Part shown: positions 16,875 to 25,453 of the stretch, piece by piece
Position numbering within the stretch: position 1 is the first letter of the stretch
How the letters are laid out: each line of letters begins with the position of its first letter
Assembly: GCF_037996825.1 (NCBI RefSeq)
Contig: NZ_JBBNAC010000002.1
Span: forward strand, 124,001 to 188,000
Direction: 5' to 3'
Length of the DNA: 64,000 nucleotides
Origin: Bdellovibrio sp. BCCA
GTDB taxonomy: Bacteria; Bdellovibrionota; Bdellovibrionia; Bdellovibrionales; Bdellovibrionaceae
Notes under the pieces: model-generated
What the model was told of the DNA's origin: nothing
The model's database searches: none
Seen by the model: only the letters and a program-made list of their open reading frames with translations
Translations under genes and position numbers: made by a program

Positions 16875-17566
16875 GGAAATGTGTCGTTTTCATTTCTTTC
16901 ATTATATTTGGAAATACCACTCACGCCCTGGACTTCCAAGAAGCCAAGAAAATGCTCTCTAAAATCCATCGTGATCACGACCAGCAAAAAACCGTTTATT
17001 GTGGTTGTGAATACAGTGGAAACAAGATTGATTTGAAGTCTTGTGGATATAAGACCCAAAAGAACGCGAAAAGGGCCTCGCGACTTGAGTGGGAACACAT
17101 TGTCCCGATCAGTGCTATTGGTCAGTCCTTTTCGGAATGGCGCAATGGGAATAAGGCATTATGTGGTTCAAAGAAAGGCCGGACATGCGCAAAGAACAAC
17201 GATAGGTTTGCTCAAATTGAAGGAGATATGCACAATCTTTGGCCTGAAATCGGTGAATTGAATGGTCTCCGCAGTAACTTTCCTATCGCCGCACTCTCAG
17301 GTAGTAATTATGATTTCGGATCCTGCAAGGCGAAGATTAAGGATAAAAAGTTTGAGCCTCAATTAAATAAGGGATTAGTGGCGAGAGTATACCTGTACAT
17401 GGATGATGCATATCCTGGACACGGAATTATCTCCACCAAAAATCGAAAGCTTGTGGAGGCCTGGGATAAAACCTACCCACCTTCAGATTGGGAATGCGAA
17501 AGAGAAACAATCGTCAGCAAAATCCAAGGCAAGAGCAACAAATTCGTCTTTTCCCGCTGTAAATAA
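16871..17566 (+). CDS. endA: Exported endonuclease I (EndA family)
   Basis: 231 residues. The signal peptide ends near THA-LDF, so the enzyme would act in the periplasm or outside. The beta-beta-alpha-metal nuclease motif is ASRLEWEHIVPI (H76), followed by GDMHNLWPEIGELN. Several cysteines could form disulphides. Family members degrade double-stranded DNA. It starts in an ATGA overlap with the Clp-like gene, an odd pairing of a cytoplasmic ATPase with an exported nuclease. On a conjugative element it could remove competing DNA or, in a predator host, prey DNA; that is inference. Confidence 0.9.
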   Translation: MRKCVVFISFIIFGNTTHALDFQEAKKMLSKIHRDHDQQKTVYCGCEYSGNKIDLKSCGYKTQKNAKRASRLEWEHIVPISAIGQSFSEWRNGNKALCGSKKGRTCAKNNDRFAQIEGDMHNLWPEIGELNGLRSNFPIAALSGSNYDFGSCKAKIKDKKFEPQLNKGLVARVYLYMDDAYPGHGIISTKNRKLVEAWDKTYPPSDWECERETIVSKIQGKSNKFVFSRCK

Positions 17567-17587
17567 TCAACTCATTTTTCAAGTCCT

Positions 17588-17595
17588 CCCATTTA
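17588..17595 (+). promoter_or_regulatory. CCCWTTTA element, plus strand
   Basis: CCCATTTA, 47 bp upstream of the gene at 17642. A small GGCCC/GGGCC hairpin (17605-17619) lies between it and the GGAGG of that gene, as if in the 5' leader. Confidence 0.35.
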
Positions 17596-17641
17596 AAGTC
17601 TGAGGGCCCATGACGGGCCATAAGATGCATCCGGAGGAAGT

Positions 17642-17953
17642 ATGCCCGAACAAAAGATTTACGCTACCACTCGTGAGTGGGTTGAAGACACCTTATTTAA
17701 AGAAGTGCTTAGTGCAGCAAAACCCAAGAAGATTGATAAGTCACTGACAGTCCAATCATTCTTTCCTCGCGGCGTAGCACTTTCAATGCAAAAGGACATG
17801 CTGAGAGTATACGTGAGACAAATTGAACTTAAATTTCAAGTTAGTGCTGCATCTTATATTAATAAGCCAATACCTGAGATCATCGACCGGATCACCGAAC
17901 TAATCAAAACACGTCAGAAATTCGGGAGCAGACCTTTTAAGAAAAGGTATTAA
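17642..17953 (+). CDS. Hypothetical protein, 103 aa
   Basis: Strong GGAGG upstream. Basic and mostly helical, ending SRPFKKRY. No family recognised. 3 bp before the next small gene, so probably co-transcribed. Confidence 0.65.
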   Translation: MPEQKIYATTREWVEDTLFKEVLSAAKPKKIDKSLTVQSFFPRGVALSMQKDMLRVYVRQIELKFQVSAASYINKPIPEIIDRITELIKTRQKFGSRPFKKRY

Positions 17954-17956
17954 GAC

Positions 17957-18208
17957 ATGAACAAACAGAAGTCCACGAATCAAGATCTGAACCATTGCGA
18001 TAACACCAATGCTCTATTAAATGTAATTTCAAGTGAGCGGAGAGCGGTCTGTATAAAGACCATGCTACCACATTTAAAAGAAGGTAAGGTCTATCAGGTT
18101 GTGGAAGAACTTTGCCATATGTTTTACATTGTTGCTGACGACGGTGAAGTCAGAGCTTACAACAAAACAAGATTTAAGGAAGAATCCCCTCCCCAGCAAG
18201 TGGGGTAA
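17957..18208 (+). CDS. Small SH3-like protein, 83 aa
   Basis: The C-terminal 55 residues (AVCIKTMLPHLKEGKVYQVV ... VADDGEVRAYNKTRF) follow the same plan as the protein at 59974-60204 (HVKCLDAL ... GTVYKVEG ... RANRF). The two are probably paralogues of a small barrel fold common in phages. Function unknown. Confidence 0.6.
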   Translation: MNKQKSTNQDLNHCDNTNALLNVISSERRAVCIKTMLPHLKEGKVYQVVEELCHMFYIVADDGEVRAYNKTRFKEESPPQQVG

Positions 18209-18222
18209 ACCAAGGAGGGGAT
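18184..18222. terminator. Bidirectional terminator between convergent genes
   Basis: Nine-bp perfect stem ATCCCCTCC/GGAGGGGAT spanning the end of the 83-aa gene and the gap before the helicase stop, with a smaller CCCC/GGGG hairpin inside. Confidence 0.6.
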
Positions 18223-18227
18223 CCGCA

Positions 18228-19784
18228 CTATTCAGAATCGATCTTAATGTAATAAAGTTCTCTTTTGGCCCTTGTGATTGCTACGTATCTCATATTCTCT
18301 TCTTGTTCAAGTTCCCACTCTGACTTTGCTCTCTCATGAGGGATTTCGTGGGCATTTAAGAAAAAAACACGATCAGCTTCCAAACCTTTTGCTTTATGGA
18401 TAGTGTAAAGCTGAACCGCACTCCCGCCAGCTTTGCTTGATGAAAACACTTCGGTAATTTTTCTGATCAACTGAGTCTCAGAAAGAGTTGGATTTGCCTC
18501 ACCGATTGATTTAATGAAGTTGGCAACATCTAAATCGCCGGAGACATTCACACCTTCATTGAGTGATTCTTTAAGTGCTTTGATAGTCTCCTTGCAGGCC
18601 TCAGCCACCTGGCTTCCTGACATACCGCGAGCGCCCTTGAGTATTTCTTGAGCTTTTTGGATAAATTCTTCGTTCCCACGGAAACTAAATGGAGTTCCCA
18701 TGGTAAATAGTCGAATTGCAAGAGTCATTAATGGCGCATTCGTTCTGCAAACTACCATGTCATTGACCAACACATGCTTCTCGGGATCAGCATCGGGAAT
18801 CACCTTTACAAGTCCATCCGGAGCTGTATCAAGTGCCTTAATATCAGGAACGACGCGATTTGCTTCAAGTACGATGCTCTTTGCACACCTGAAAGTCCTG
18901 GTTAAAGTGAACTCAAGGCAGTTGAACTGAGTCTTGATTTTATCAAGTATACTCCTGCGAGCCCCTGCGAAACCATATATTGACTGATTCGGGTCCCCAA
19001 CAGCAATAATGCGACTCTTTTCGTGACGAGCTGATAGAACAAGTTCAAGCTTAATGTCGGAAATATCTTGAGTCTCATCTAGGTAGATAATGTCGAACTT
19101 AGGACACTCCCAACCATAAAGAACTGGCATAACAATTTGATCAGTATAATCATAAGTCATGTTTTGCGCAATCTTCAGTGATTCTTTTGTGATAACTGAC
19201 GCTACTTCGACAATCTTATCAAGATCACCATTTTCACATTTCAAACTGTACTCAAAGAAGAATTTCTTCCAGTTTTGTGGCGTATCTTCAAGGAACTTCT
19301 TTTTAATGAGCTTTAGATTAGGCGTGATTCCATTGGTTTTACCAATCTTTACAAGATTGAGAATTGTTCTCTTGTTGTTCTTTGAGAAATCTTTTGAAAG
19401 TCCCAAAAGCCGCTCAACTTTTGAATATAGCTTAAATAGCTTCAATTCATCGAATTCCGCTTTAGGCATTGCTTTTCTTATTGAAGAGTTTCCAAGCGAA
19501 TTAATAGTTACAGCGGTAGCAACATCACGAGGAATGCGTCTCTTTAATTCATCAGCGATATCTTTATTGAACGCCATAAAAGCAATTTTTTGTCCAGCGG
19601 GGACTCGTTTTGCAGATTCAAGAATAGTAAATGTTTTTCCCGATCCAGCTTTGGCAATAACAATCAATGATCTTGATGTCTTCGAAATTGCTGAAAAGAT
19701 TGCCTCTTGTTCAGGTGAAAAGACTATCTTCCCTGGAACTGCTGACACTTTAATTTCCGGTACAACCTCATCGAAGAAAGACAT
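18228..19784 (-). CDS. UvrD/Rep-like SF1 DNA helicase
   Basis: 518 residues, a compact superfamily 1 helicase like phage Dda. Motif I AGSGKT (46-51), motif II IIYLDETQD, motif III VGDPNQSIYGFAGA, motif IV LTRTFRCA, motif V YTIHKAKGLEADRV and motif VI RYVAITRAKREL are all present. It would unwind DNA at replication forks or during recombination. The start lies 2 bp after the stop of the SbcC-like gene, so the pair is one transcription unit. Confidence 0.9.
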   Translation of the reverse strand: MSFFDEVVPEIKVSAVPGKIVFSPEQEAIFSAISKTSRSLIVIAKAGSGKTFTILESAKRVPAGQKIAFMAFNKDIADELKRRIPRDVATAVTINSLGNSSIRKAMPKAEFDELKLFKLYSKVERLLGLSKDFSKNNKRTILNLVKIGKTNGITPNLKLIKKKFLEDTPQNWKKFFFEYSLKCENGDLDKIVEVASVITKESLKIAQNMTYDYTDQIVMPVLYGWECPKFDIIYLDETQDISDIKLELVLSARHEKSRIIAVGDPNQSIYGFAGARRSILDKIKTQFNCLEFTLTRTFRCAKSIVLEANRVVPDIKALDTAPDGLVKVIPDADPEKHVLVNDMVVCRTNAPLMTLAIRLFTMGTPFSFRGNEEFIQKAQEILKGARGMSGSQVAEACKETIKALKESLNEGVNVSGDLDVANFIKSIGEANPTLSETQLIRKITEVFSSSKAGGSAVQLYTIHKAKGLEADRVFFLNAHEIPHERAKSEWELEQEENMRYVAITRAKRELYYIKIDSE

Positions 19785-19786
19785 GG

Positions 19787-22700
19787 CTAACCTGCCACGT
19801 CTTCTTCATTGTGATTTGACTCGACTTGAGTAGCAGCCTTCTTCTTGCGAACCTTTTCCTCAATTCGATCCGGAGGAGTTGGACTGAAGGTCATAGGGTT
19901 CTCAAAAGTCTCTTTTGAAACTTTATATGAGAAGTTTCCTTTCTTCAGTAGATACAAAACTCTTGTACACAAAGCCTGAAGGCCCGTGTCGTGAGTGATG
20001 ATCTTAACGCCAGTATGGTCCTTAGCAACATCCATCAACAAGCGCATTGCGATCTGCTGGCTTGTAGAGCATAATCCATCAAATGGTTCATCGAAGAATG
20101 GGTTGTTGAAACGAACCCCACATCTTTCTTCTGCCACTTCACGGATCGCTAAATTAGTCGCAAAGATAAAACGAGCCTTCTGCCCTCCAGAAAACGAATG
20201 CCATGGCTTTTCACGACCATTCAATTTAAAGACCTTCCGAATCTCGTTTTTAACAGATCCATTAGCCAGCGTAACTTCAGGAACAAATTCTACAGACATC
20301 ACGCCGTCAAAGCCGAACTTCGACATTTTTGTATGAATGCGGCTATTTAGAACCTTGATAGTGTCGTCGTATACGAATGCCTTGATTCCTTTTCTTCCAA
20401 ATCCCTCAAGCCAAAAGTTGTACATTTCCATTTCAAGCTCTGCTTTTAGAAGACGATCTTCGGTATCTTTAATGCGAGCCTTAATCTCCTCAATTTTATC
20501 ATTTGATTGAGTAATAAGCTCAGCATAAGGGTCTTTCTCAGCTTTCTTTGCCTTACCTTGTGCATCTAGAGACAACATTTCTCGGTGGGCGCTGCGAGAT
20601 TCTTCTTCCAAAGTCTCGACCGCCTCAATTTTCGGCTTCAAATCAGCTAAGCGAACTTGGATCTTCGCAGTCTTTTCTGCCTTCTGCGTTTCAAGTTCCT
20701 TTAGTTCGGCTGATAGTAATTTTCCATCGTCGGTAATTTTCTGAAGCTCTTCCGTTTTCGTGTTTAACAATTTCAAGACTGACAACTGCTTGTCTTTCAG
20801 CTCTGACAATGTTTTTTCTTTTTGAACTAAAACATCCAATTTTGCAGAAAGATCTTTCTCTTCAGACTCCAATGATTCCATTGATCTTACCGACGAAAGT
20901 TCTTGTCTTTCAATCATCAACTTTGAAGAAAGATTTTCATCATACTTGAGGCTCTTAAGTGCCTTATTGGCCAAATCAATCTTATGACTTAAATCATTGA
21001 AAGTAGTTACATCGACCGAAATGGCAATTCGTTTTTTCAGATCCTCTTCGATTTTTGGATCCACTTTTAAACTTACAATCTTCGCGGAGATCTTTGTTAC
21101 TTGACCTTTTAGGACAAGAGCTTTTTCAACTCTTTCTGTAAAAAGATATTTTTTATCAATCTCCTCATAGCTTAATTTCAGGTTATCCATCTCAGAGTTC
21201 AGCGATTCAATTTCAACTTTAAGTACTTGCAAGTCCGAAACTGCTTTTTCAGCCTTCTCTTTGGCCTGCTGCTGGTTTGTGTGTTCATGTTCGCCATATG
21301 GACGATCACAATAAGGGCAGGATTCAACATCGCCCTCAGGCTTCTTGGCTAGCTTATCGACTTCACCTTGCTGAAGTGTCAGCATTGCTTTTTTGAGGCC
21401 AAGATCATGCTTTTTACTATTTAGATTCTCCAACACAGAATCGCGTTTTTGCTTCAATTCAATCGAACTCTCCGCAACAGCGAGGTCTTCAGTTTCCGCA
21501 ATACCAAGCACACTAAGACTAGCTTGCGTTTCTTTCAAACTCTTCTCAAGATCTGAAAGTTCAGACTTAGCAAGCTGGTTTTTCGCTTCAATTTCAGCGA
21601 GTTGTTTTCTAAGCGAATCCACATCTTCTGTTTCAAGACGATCTACGTCTGGGCGTTTTGCAATAAGTACTTTTAGGGAATCGCTATGGCCTTCAATTTG
21701 TTTTTTGATTGTATTGATCTCGGCCAACGAAAGATTATTTTCACTGATAAGTTTATCAATTTCGTTTCTGCGCAATTCTGCCGCGCGAATCTTTTCAGGA
21801 TTCTCTTTGATCATCTTACGAACTTCATCAAGGTCAGAAGCGACTTTTGACTTGTTTGCAAGGACCAATTCAGACTCCATAACCTTAACATCAGTCTCCA
21901 AAGTTCTTGACTCATCTTTGATTGTATTAAGTTGCTTATTAGCTTCTCTATATTCGTCTTGCTTTGTGCGATAAAGATCAGGAAGCTCCATAAGGCGAGG
22001 ATTATTACCAAGAGCTACAAGATCTTCATTAAGAGTCTTATACTCAGCTCTTGTTTCTTCATTAATTCCTGAATTTAATATCTGAGCGTCGAGTTTTTCC
22101 TTCTTTTCTTTTTGCTCGCGAAATTTTTGACGTAATTCATCAATCTGGACAGCGATATTTTGAGCGAATTTATGACTCAATTCCTCATACTTAGCAACAT
22201 CCGACTCTTTTGCAGACAGATTCTCGTCAAGACGTTCTTTTGCCTGCTTGATTTCAGTAACAACTTTAGATTGTTCGTCAGCAAGCTTTTTCACTTTATC
22301 GTGAGATTGATCAACGAATTCAAGTGGAAATAGCTCCATCAATACTTCTTGAGTCTTAGCTGCCGTAGCTTCAAGAAGTGGAGATTTCTCTCCCTGCGCT
22401 GTCATGAAGATCGTTTTAGCCGTATCAGCTGAAAAGCCTACGATATCATCGATCATTTTCTGAGTTTCTTTATCCGTTCCTCCGCGCAGCGGAAGAAGAT
22501 CATGTCCCTTAACGAGGTAGAAGCGTACACCAGATTGACGATTCTTCTTCTCTGAATTCTCCATAACTGGTCCACCAGTATATGGAACCCAGTCACAGAA
22601 TCTCTGCACAAGATAGTCATTACCTTTTGAGGAAAAAATCACTTCTGTGAAATGACCGCCATTGATGTCGTCATTAGACAAATCGTCAGCTTTTACGCCG

Positions 22701-22912
22701 TAAATGTCTTTGCCATAAATGGTGTAATACTGAATCCTCATCCAAGTTGTTTTACCGATACCGTTGTCAGTATTGAGAGTGATATCGCGAGCGAAGATGG
22801 CGCCAACCTGTCCAGGATGAATCAAGTCATTCTGTCCGACCTCGATCTTAACAAAGCGAAGAAAGCGTTCGGCGCGTGCTGATTTAATTGTGAATTCGTT
22901 AATATTGTCCAA
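19787..22912 (-). CDS. SbcC/Rad50-like ATPase (phage gp46 type)
   Basis: 1041 residues. N-terminal Walker A DNGIGKTTW, two long coiled-coil arms with a zinc hook CPYC near residue 530, and a C-terminal signature FSGGQKARF and Walker B FFDEPFDGL. Partner of an Mre11/SbcD nuclease, most likely the one at 27662. The complex would process DNA ends for recombination or replication restart. The start is a TTG with AGGGG upstream. The promoter gap holds a 9-bp repeat cluster. Confidence 0.93.
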   Translation of the reverse strand: MDNINEFTIKSARAERFLRFVKIEVGQNDLIHPGQVGAIFARDITLNTDNGIGKTTWMRIQYYTIYGKDIYGVKADDLSNDDINGGHFTEVIFSSKGNDYLVQRFCDWVPYTGGPVMENSEKKNRQSGVRFYLVKGHDLLPLRGGTDKETQKMIDDIVGFSADTAKTIFMTAQGEKSPLLEATAAKTQEVLMELFPLEFVDQSHDKVKKLADEQSKVVTEIKQAKERLDENLSAKESDVAKYEELSHKFAQNIAVQIDELRQKFREQKEKKEKLDAQILNSGINEETRAEYKTLNEDLVALGNNPRLMELPDLYRTKQDEYREANKQLNTIKDESRTLETDVKVMESELVLANKSKVASDLDEVRKMIKENPEKIRAAELRRNEIDKLISENNLSLAEINTIKKQIEGHSDSLKVLIAKRPDVDRLETEDVDSLRKQLAEIEAKNQLAKSELSDLEKSLKETQASLSVLGIAETEDLAVAESSIELKQKRDSVLENLNSKKHDLGLKKAMLTLQQGEVDKLAKKPEGDVESCPYCDRPYGEHEHTNQQQAKEKAEKAVSDLQVLKVEIESLNSEMDNLKLSYEEIDKKYLFTERVEKALVLKGQVTKISAKIVSLKVDPKIEEDLKKRIAISVDVTTFNDLSHKIDLANKALKSLKYDENLSSKLMIERQELSSVRSMESLESEEKDLSAKLDVLVQKEKTLSELKDKQLSVLKLLNTKTEELQKITDDGKLLSAELKELETQKAEKTAKIQVRLADLKPKIEAVETLEEESRSAHREMLSLDAQGKAKKAEKDPYAELITQSNDKIEEIKARIKDTEDRLLKAELEMEMYNFWLEGFGRKGIKAFVYDDTIKVLNSRIHTKMSKFGFDGVMSVEFVPEVTLANGSVKNEIRKVFKLNGREKPWHSFSGGQKARFIFATNLAIREVAEERCGVRFNNPFFDEPFDGLCSTSQQIAMRLLMDVAKDHTGVKIITHDTGLQALCTRVLYLLKKGNFSYKVSKETFENPMTFSPTPPDRIEEKVRKKKAATQVESNHNEEDVAG

Positions 22913-22951
22913 AAAGTACCCCTCTTTTTGAAAATATTGATAATCTACGCA

Positions 22952-22987
22952 ACTACCATGGTAATCATGTTTACCATAATATACCCT
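22952..22987. promoter_or_regulatory. 9-bp direct-repeat cluster, four copies
   Basis: ACTACCATG, GTAATCATG, TTTACCATA and ATATACCCT in phase, 40 bp upstream of the SbcC-like gene, which is on the minus strand, and downstream of the terminator at 23038. Confidence 0.6.
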
Positions 22988-23037
22988 GGTATATCTGTTT
23001 ATTGGAGAAAAGAATTAAAAGTGTCCCTTTTTGATAA

Positions 23038-23064
23038 AAAGGGGTGAATTTTCTTCACCCCTTT
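23038..23064 (-). terminator. Rho-independent terminator
   Basis: Eleven-bp perfect stem AAAGGGGTGAA/TTCACCCCTTT with a 5-nt loop, four bases after the stop of the 701-aa gene. A T-run follows on the minus strand. Confidence 0.85.
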
Positions 23065-23068
23065 GTCG

Positions 23069-25174
23069 TTAATCGAGACAGTAATTGCCGTTGACGATGG
23101 ACACCTGTGTTCTCAGGAATCGACCATCAGGACGGCAATATACCGCTGTTCCAGTATTGCCATGTGTTGATGGACCTTCTTGATAGTCGGGAGCAAGCTT
23201 TCCAAGGTGGTCAGTTGTTCCATTGAACCACATTCCGCCGTTACCAAGACCGCCAAATGAGCCACCTGGCCAAATTGCGTCCTCATGAGTATGACCCGCA
23301 ACACCACAGCCAACGCTCATTGAAAGGCTGGCTTTAGTATTTCCGGCGCCACTCCTTGCCCCGTTCGATCCTTTGTCTCCATGGTTATGCATGGCCATAT
23401 CACCGATTTTGTTGCGTAAGATGTATCGCTGACGTTTACGAAGAAAGATCACGTTGTCTGGAATTTCATATCCGATTTCTTTCAATGACTCTTCCAATAC
23501 GTGCTTTCCATCGAGCTCCATCAACCCTAGTTTGTAGTGGAGTCGAAGTGTAGCCTGGTTGTTAAGGTGGTTGCCTTTCAGTGCTTTAATTGGATGCTCA
23601 TCGTGGTTTGAACGGACAACGCGAACATGATCGGCAATCTTGCTCCATTTACTCAGGAAACTTGCAAGAATTTTCATGTCTTCATTGTAGTTCCAACCAC
23701 TTTCAATAATCTTCGCCTGATCTACCAAAGATGGAGTGTGATGACCTGGACCGCGATATGACATCACATCATGAAGAGTAACAGATTTTACCTTGTTAAT
23801 TCTCGCGATATCCATAAATCCTTTTTCAACTTTTGGATCGCATTCTTCCACATGGCTATCTGGAACTGAGAAGTGAATCATCTGTTCCTTTTCAACTCTC
23901 CCATCAGGGAAATAGCGGAATGAACCTTTCTGCCTTAATTCAACGAAAGAACCATCCAAGTCGAACATAACTTCCTTCGTGTGGAAGATCTTTTGATCAC
24001 GAATCTCCACAATCATCCCTGAAATTTCATGTTCTGTTCCAGCGTAATGCTGGTGTTTGCTTGGAAGAATTCTGTCGCCAGTACGATAGCGTGGCTCAGT
24101 AATTGATCCAGTTGTCCACGTTCTGTGGGCCAACTTCCCAATATCTGTTGCAACGGCACCTTTGGTAAGCTTAGGTGCTGGAGCAATCAGAGAGCTCTTG
24201 TATCGTGAAGCGATACGAAAGAGTGAAGCTTGAGGGTTGTAGAGTGTTAGTGTGGATTGAAATGGAATGATCATTAAATTCGTGTTTAAGTGAACCTCAG
24301 ACACAATCAAATTGAACTTTCTAAAAGCACGATGAACTTTCAGGAGATCATTTCCGATGTTTCCGTAAGGCATTAAAATCACTTCGGCATCGCGTTTTTT
24401 GGCCCATTTCTCAATCGAGCTCAGCACCTTGCCGTTGTGACTAACTTCCCCTCCACAAGCAACAGAGGTAATAAAATATCTCTTTTTCCCTCTTAGCTTC
24501 GCAAGAAGCTCGCGCTGATTATCGGTACTGAAGTATTCATCCGTAAAGAACGTATTGTATTCTTTTGCGTTTGATTCCTTCATGCCAGCATAAAGCTCAT
24601 GGTTGTCCTTGAAGTATTCACGCAACGTAGAACGCGGCTCCTGCATATACTTAGCGAGATCGATTAGGTTCGGAAGATGTCCATTGAGTTGTGCCAATTT
24701 GAATGCATCTGCAATGATAATAGTACGAAGATTGATAGACTTTAAAGCTGTCTCAATATCATTTTGATAAGCTTTAGTCGTTGGATACCGCTCATTGGTT
24801 TCAAGTTGCATGATGATATGAGTTATAAGACGCTCAAATTCCGTTGAATGCTTCATGTTTCTCTTCAAAACATTTCTATTCGCAGCATCCATAAGAATCT
24901 TATGATTGTTAGTTGCTCTTCGTAGAATTGCTCGGACAGCTCTGATGCCCTCAACAACTTTTCTGTTCGCCTTCGTTTCACGTTTCACGCGCAGACGGCG
25001 TTCGTAGTTCGCAACTTTTTTCAGAAGCAGCTCTCGAAATTGGATGTCACTCATCTTCCGACTGCCATAGTTTTCTATGATATCTTCTGGAATATTGTGC
25101 TCGTTTTTAGATTCTTTTCCGTTCATGGAACCCCCGAAGGTCATCATCGAATGACCCTTACAAATCTCCTTCAT
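23069..25174 (-). CDS. Metallophosphoesterase-like protein (phage T5 A1-like)
   Basis: About 701 residues; starts at 25174 or, with GGGGG upstream, at 25126. The N-terminal 200 residues are helical and basic with a possible helix-turn-helix (YMQEPRSTLREYF). The rest carries spaced Asp/His/Asn motifs: VTLHDVMSY, RVVRSNHDEHP, AMHNHGDKG and GVAGHTHEDA, as in calcineurin-like phosphoesterases. The length and motif order remind me of the phage T5 A1 protein, linked to host DNA breakdown. That match is from memory. Own terminator downstream. Confidence 0.6.
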   Translation of the reverse strand: MKEICKGHSMMTFGGSMNGKESKNEHNIPEDIIENYGSRKMSDIQFRELLLKKVANYERRLRVKRETKANRKVVEGIRAVRAILRRATNNHKILMDAANRNVLKRNMKHSTEFERLITHIIMQLETNERYPTTKAYQNDIETALKSINLRTIIIADAFKLAQLNGHLPNLIDLAKYMQEPRSTLREYFKDNHELYAGMKESNAKEYNTFFTDEYFSTDNQRELLAKLRGKKRYFITSVACGGEVSHNGKVLSSIEKWAKKRDAEVILMPYGNIGNDLLKVHRAFRKFNLIVSEVHLNTNLMIIPFQSTLTLYNPQASLFRIASRYKSSLIAPAPKLTKGAVATDIGKLAHRTWTTGSITEPRYRTGDRILPSKHQHYAGTEHEISGMIVEIRDQKIFHTKEVMFDLDGSFVELRQKGSFRYFPDGRVEKEQMIHFSVPDSHVEECDPKVEKGFMDIARINKVKSVTLHDVMSYRGPGHHTPSLVDQAKIIESGWNYNEDMKILASFLSKWSKIADHVRVVRSNHDEHPIKALKGNHLNNQATLRLHYKLGLMELDGKHVLEESLKEIGYEIPDNVIFLRKRQRYILRNKIGDMAMHNHGDKGSNGARSGAGNTKASLSMSVGCGVAGHTHEDAIWPGGSFGGLGNGGMWFNGTTDHLGKLAPDYQEGPSTHGNTGTAVYCRPDGRFLRTQVSIVNGNYCLD

Positions 25175-25300
25175 TCACAAAGGGCGTTTTTTGAGAACAT
25201 TATTTTCAAAACTTTTTATTCATGGAAAAACGGACATGGGGATTAAGGCCTATGTAAGCAAGATTGCTTGCATCTAAATGTATTGAAAGGCGAGGATAAG

Positions 25301-25453
25301 ATGTCCAAACCCAATAAAAAGGGCCTTCGTGTCACTTTAAAGAGTGGCCAACAACTGACTCTCAAACGAGAGAAGGTCACCCTTCATAATGCCTCAAATA
25401 AAAAGATCAAACTCATCGTTACCAGTGATGATTCTTCCGAGGGGGCGAAGTAA
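25301..25453 (+). CDS. Small basic protein, 50 aa
   Basis: ATG with AGGCGAGGATAAG upstream. Its stop shares a base with the helicase start (TAATG), so the two are translationally coupled. Lys-rich and strand-forming. No family recognised; a cofactor of the helicase is possible but unsupported. Confidence 0.55.
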   Translation: MSKPNKKGLRVTLKSGQQLTLKREKVTLHNASNKKIKLIVTSDDSSEGAK

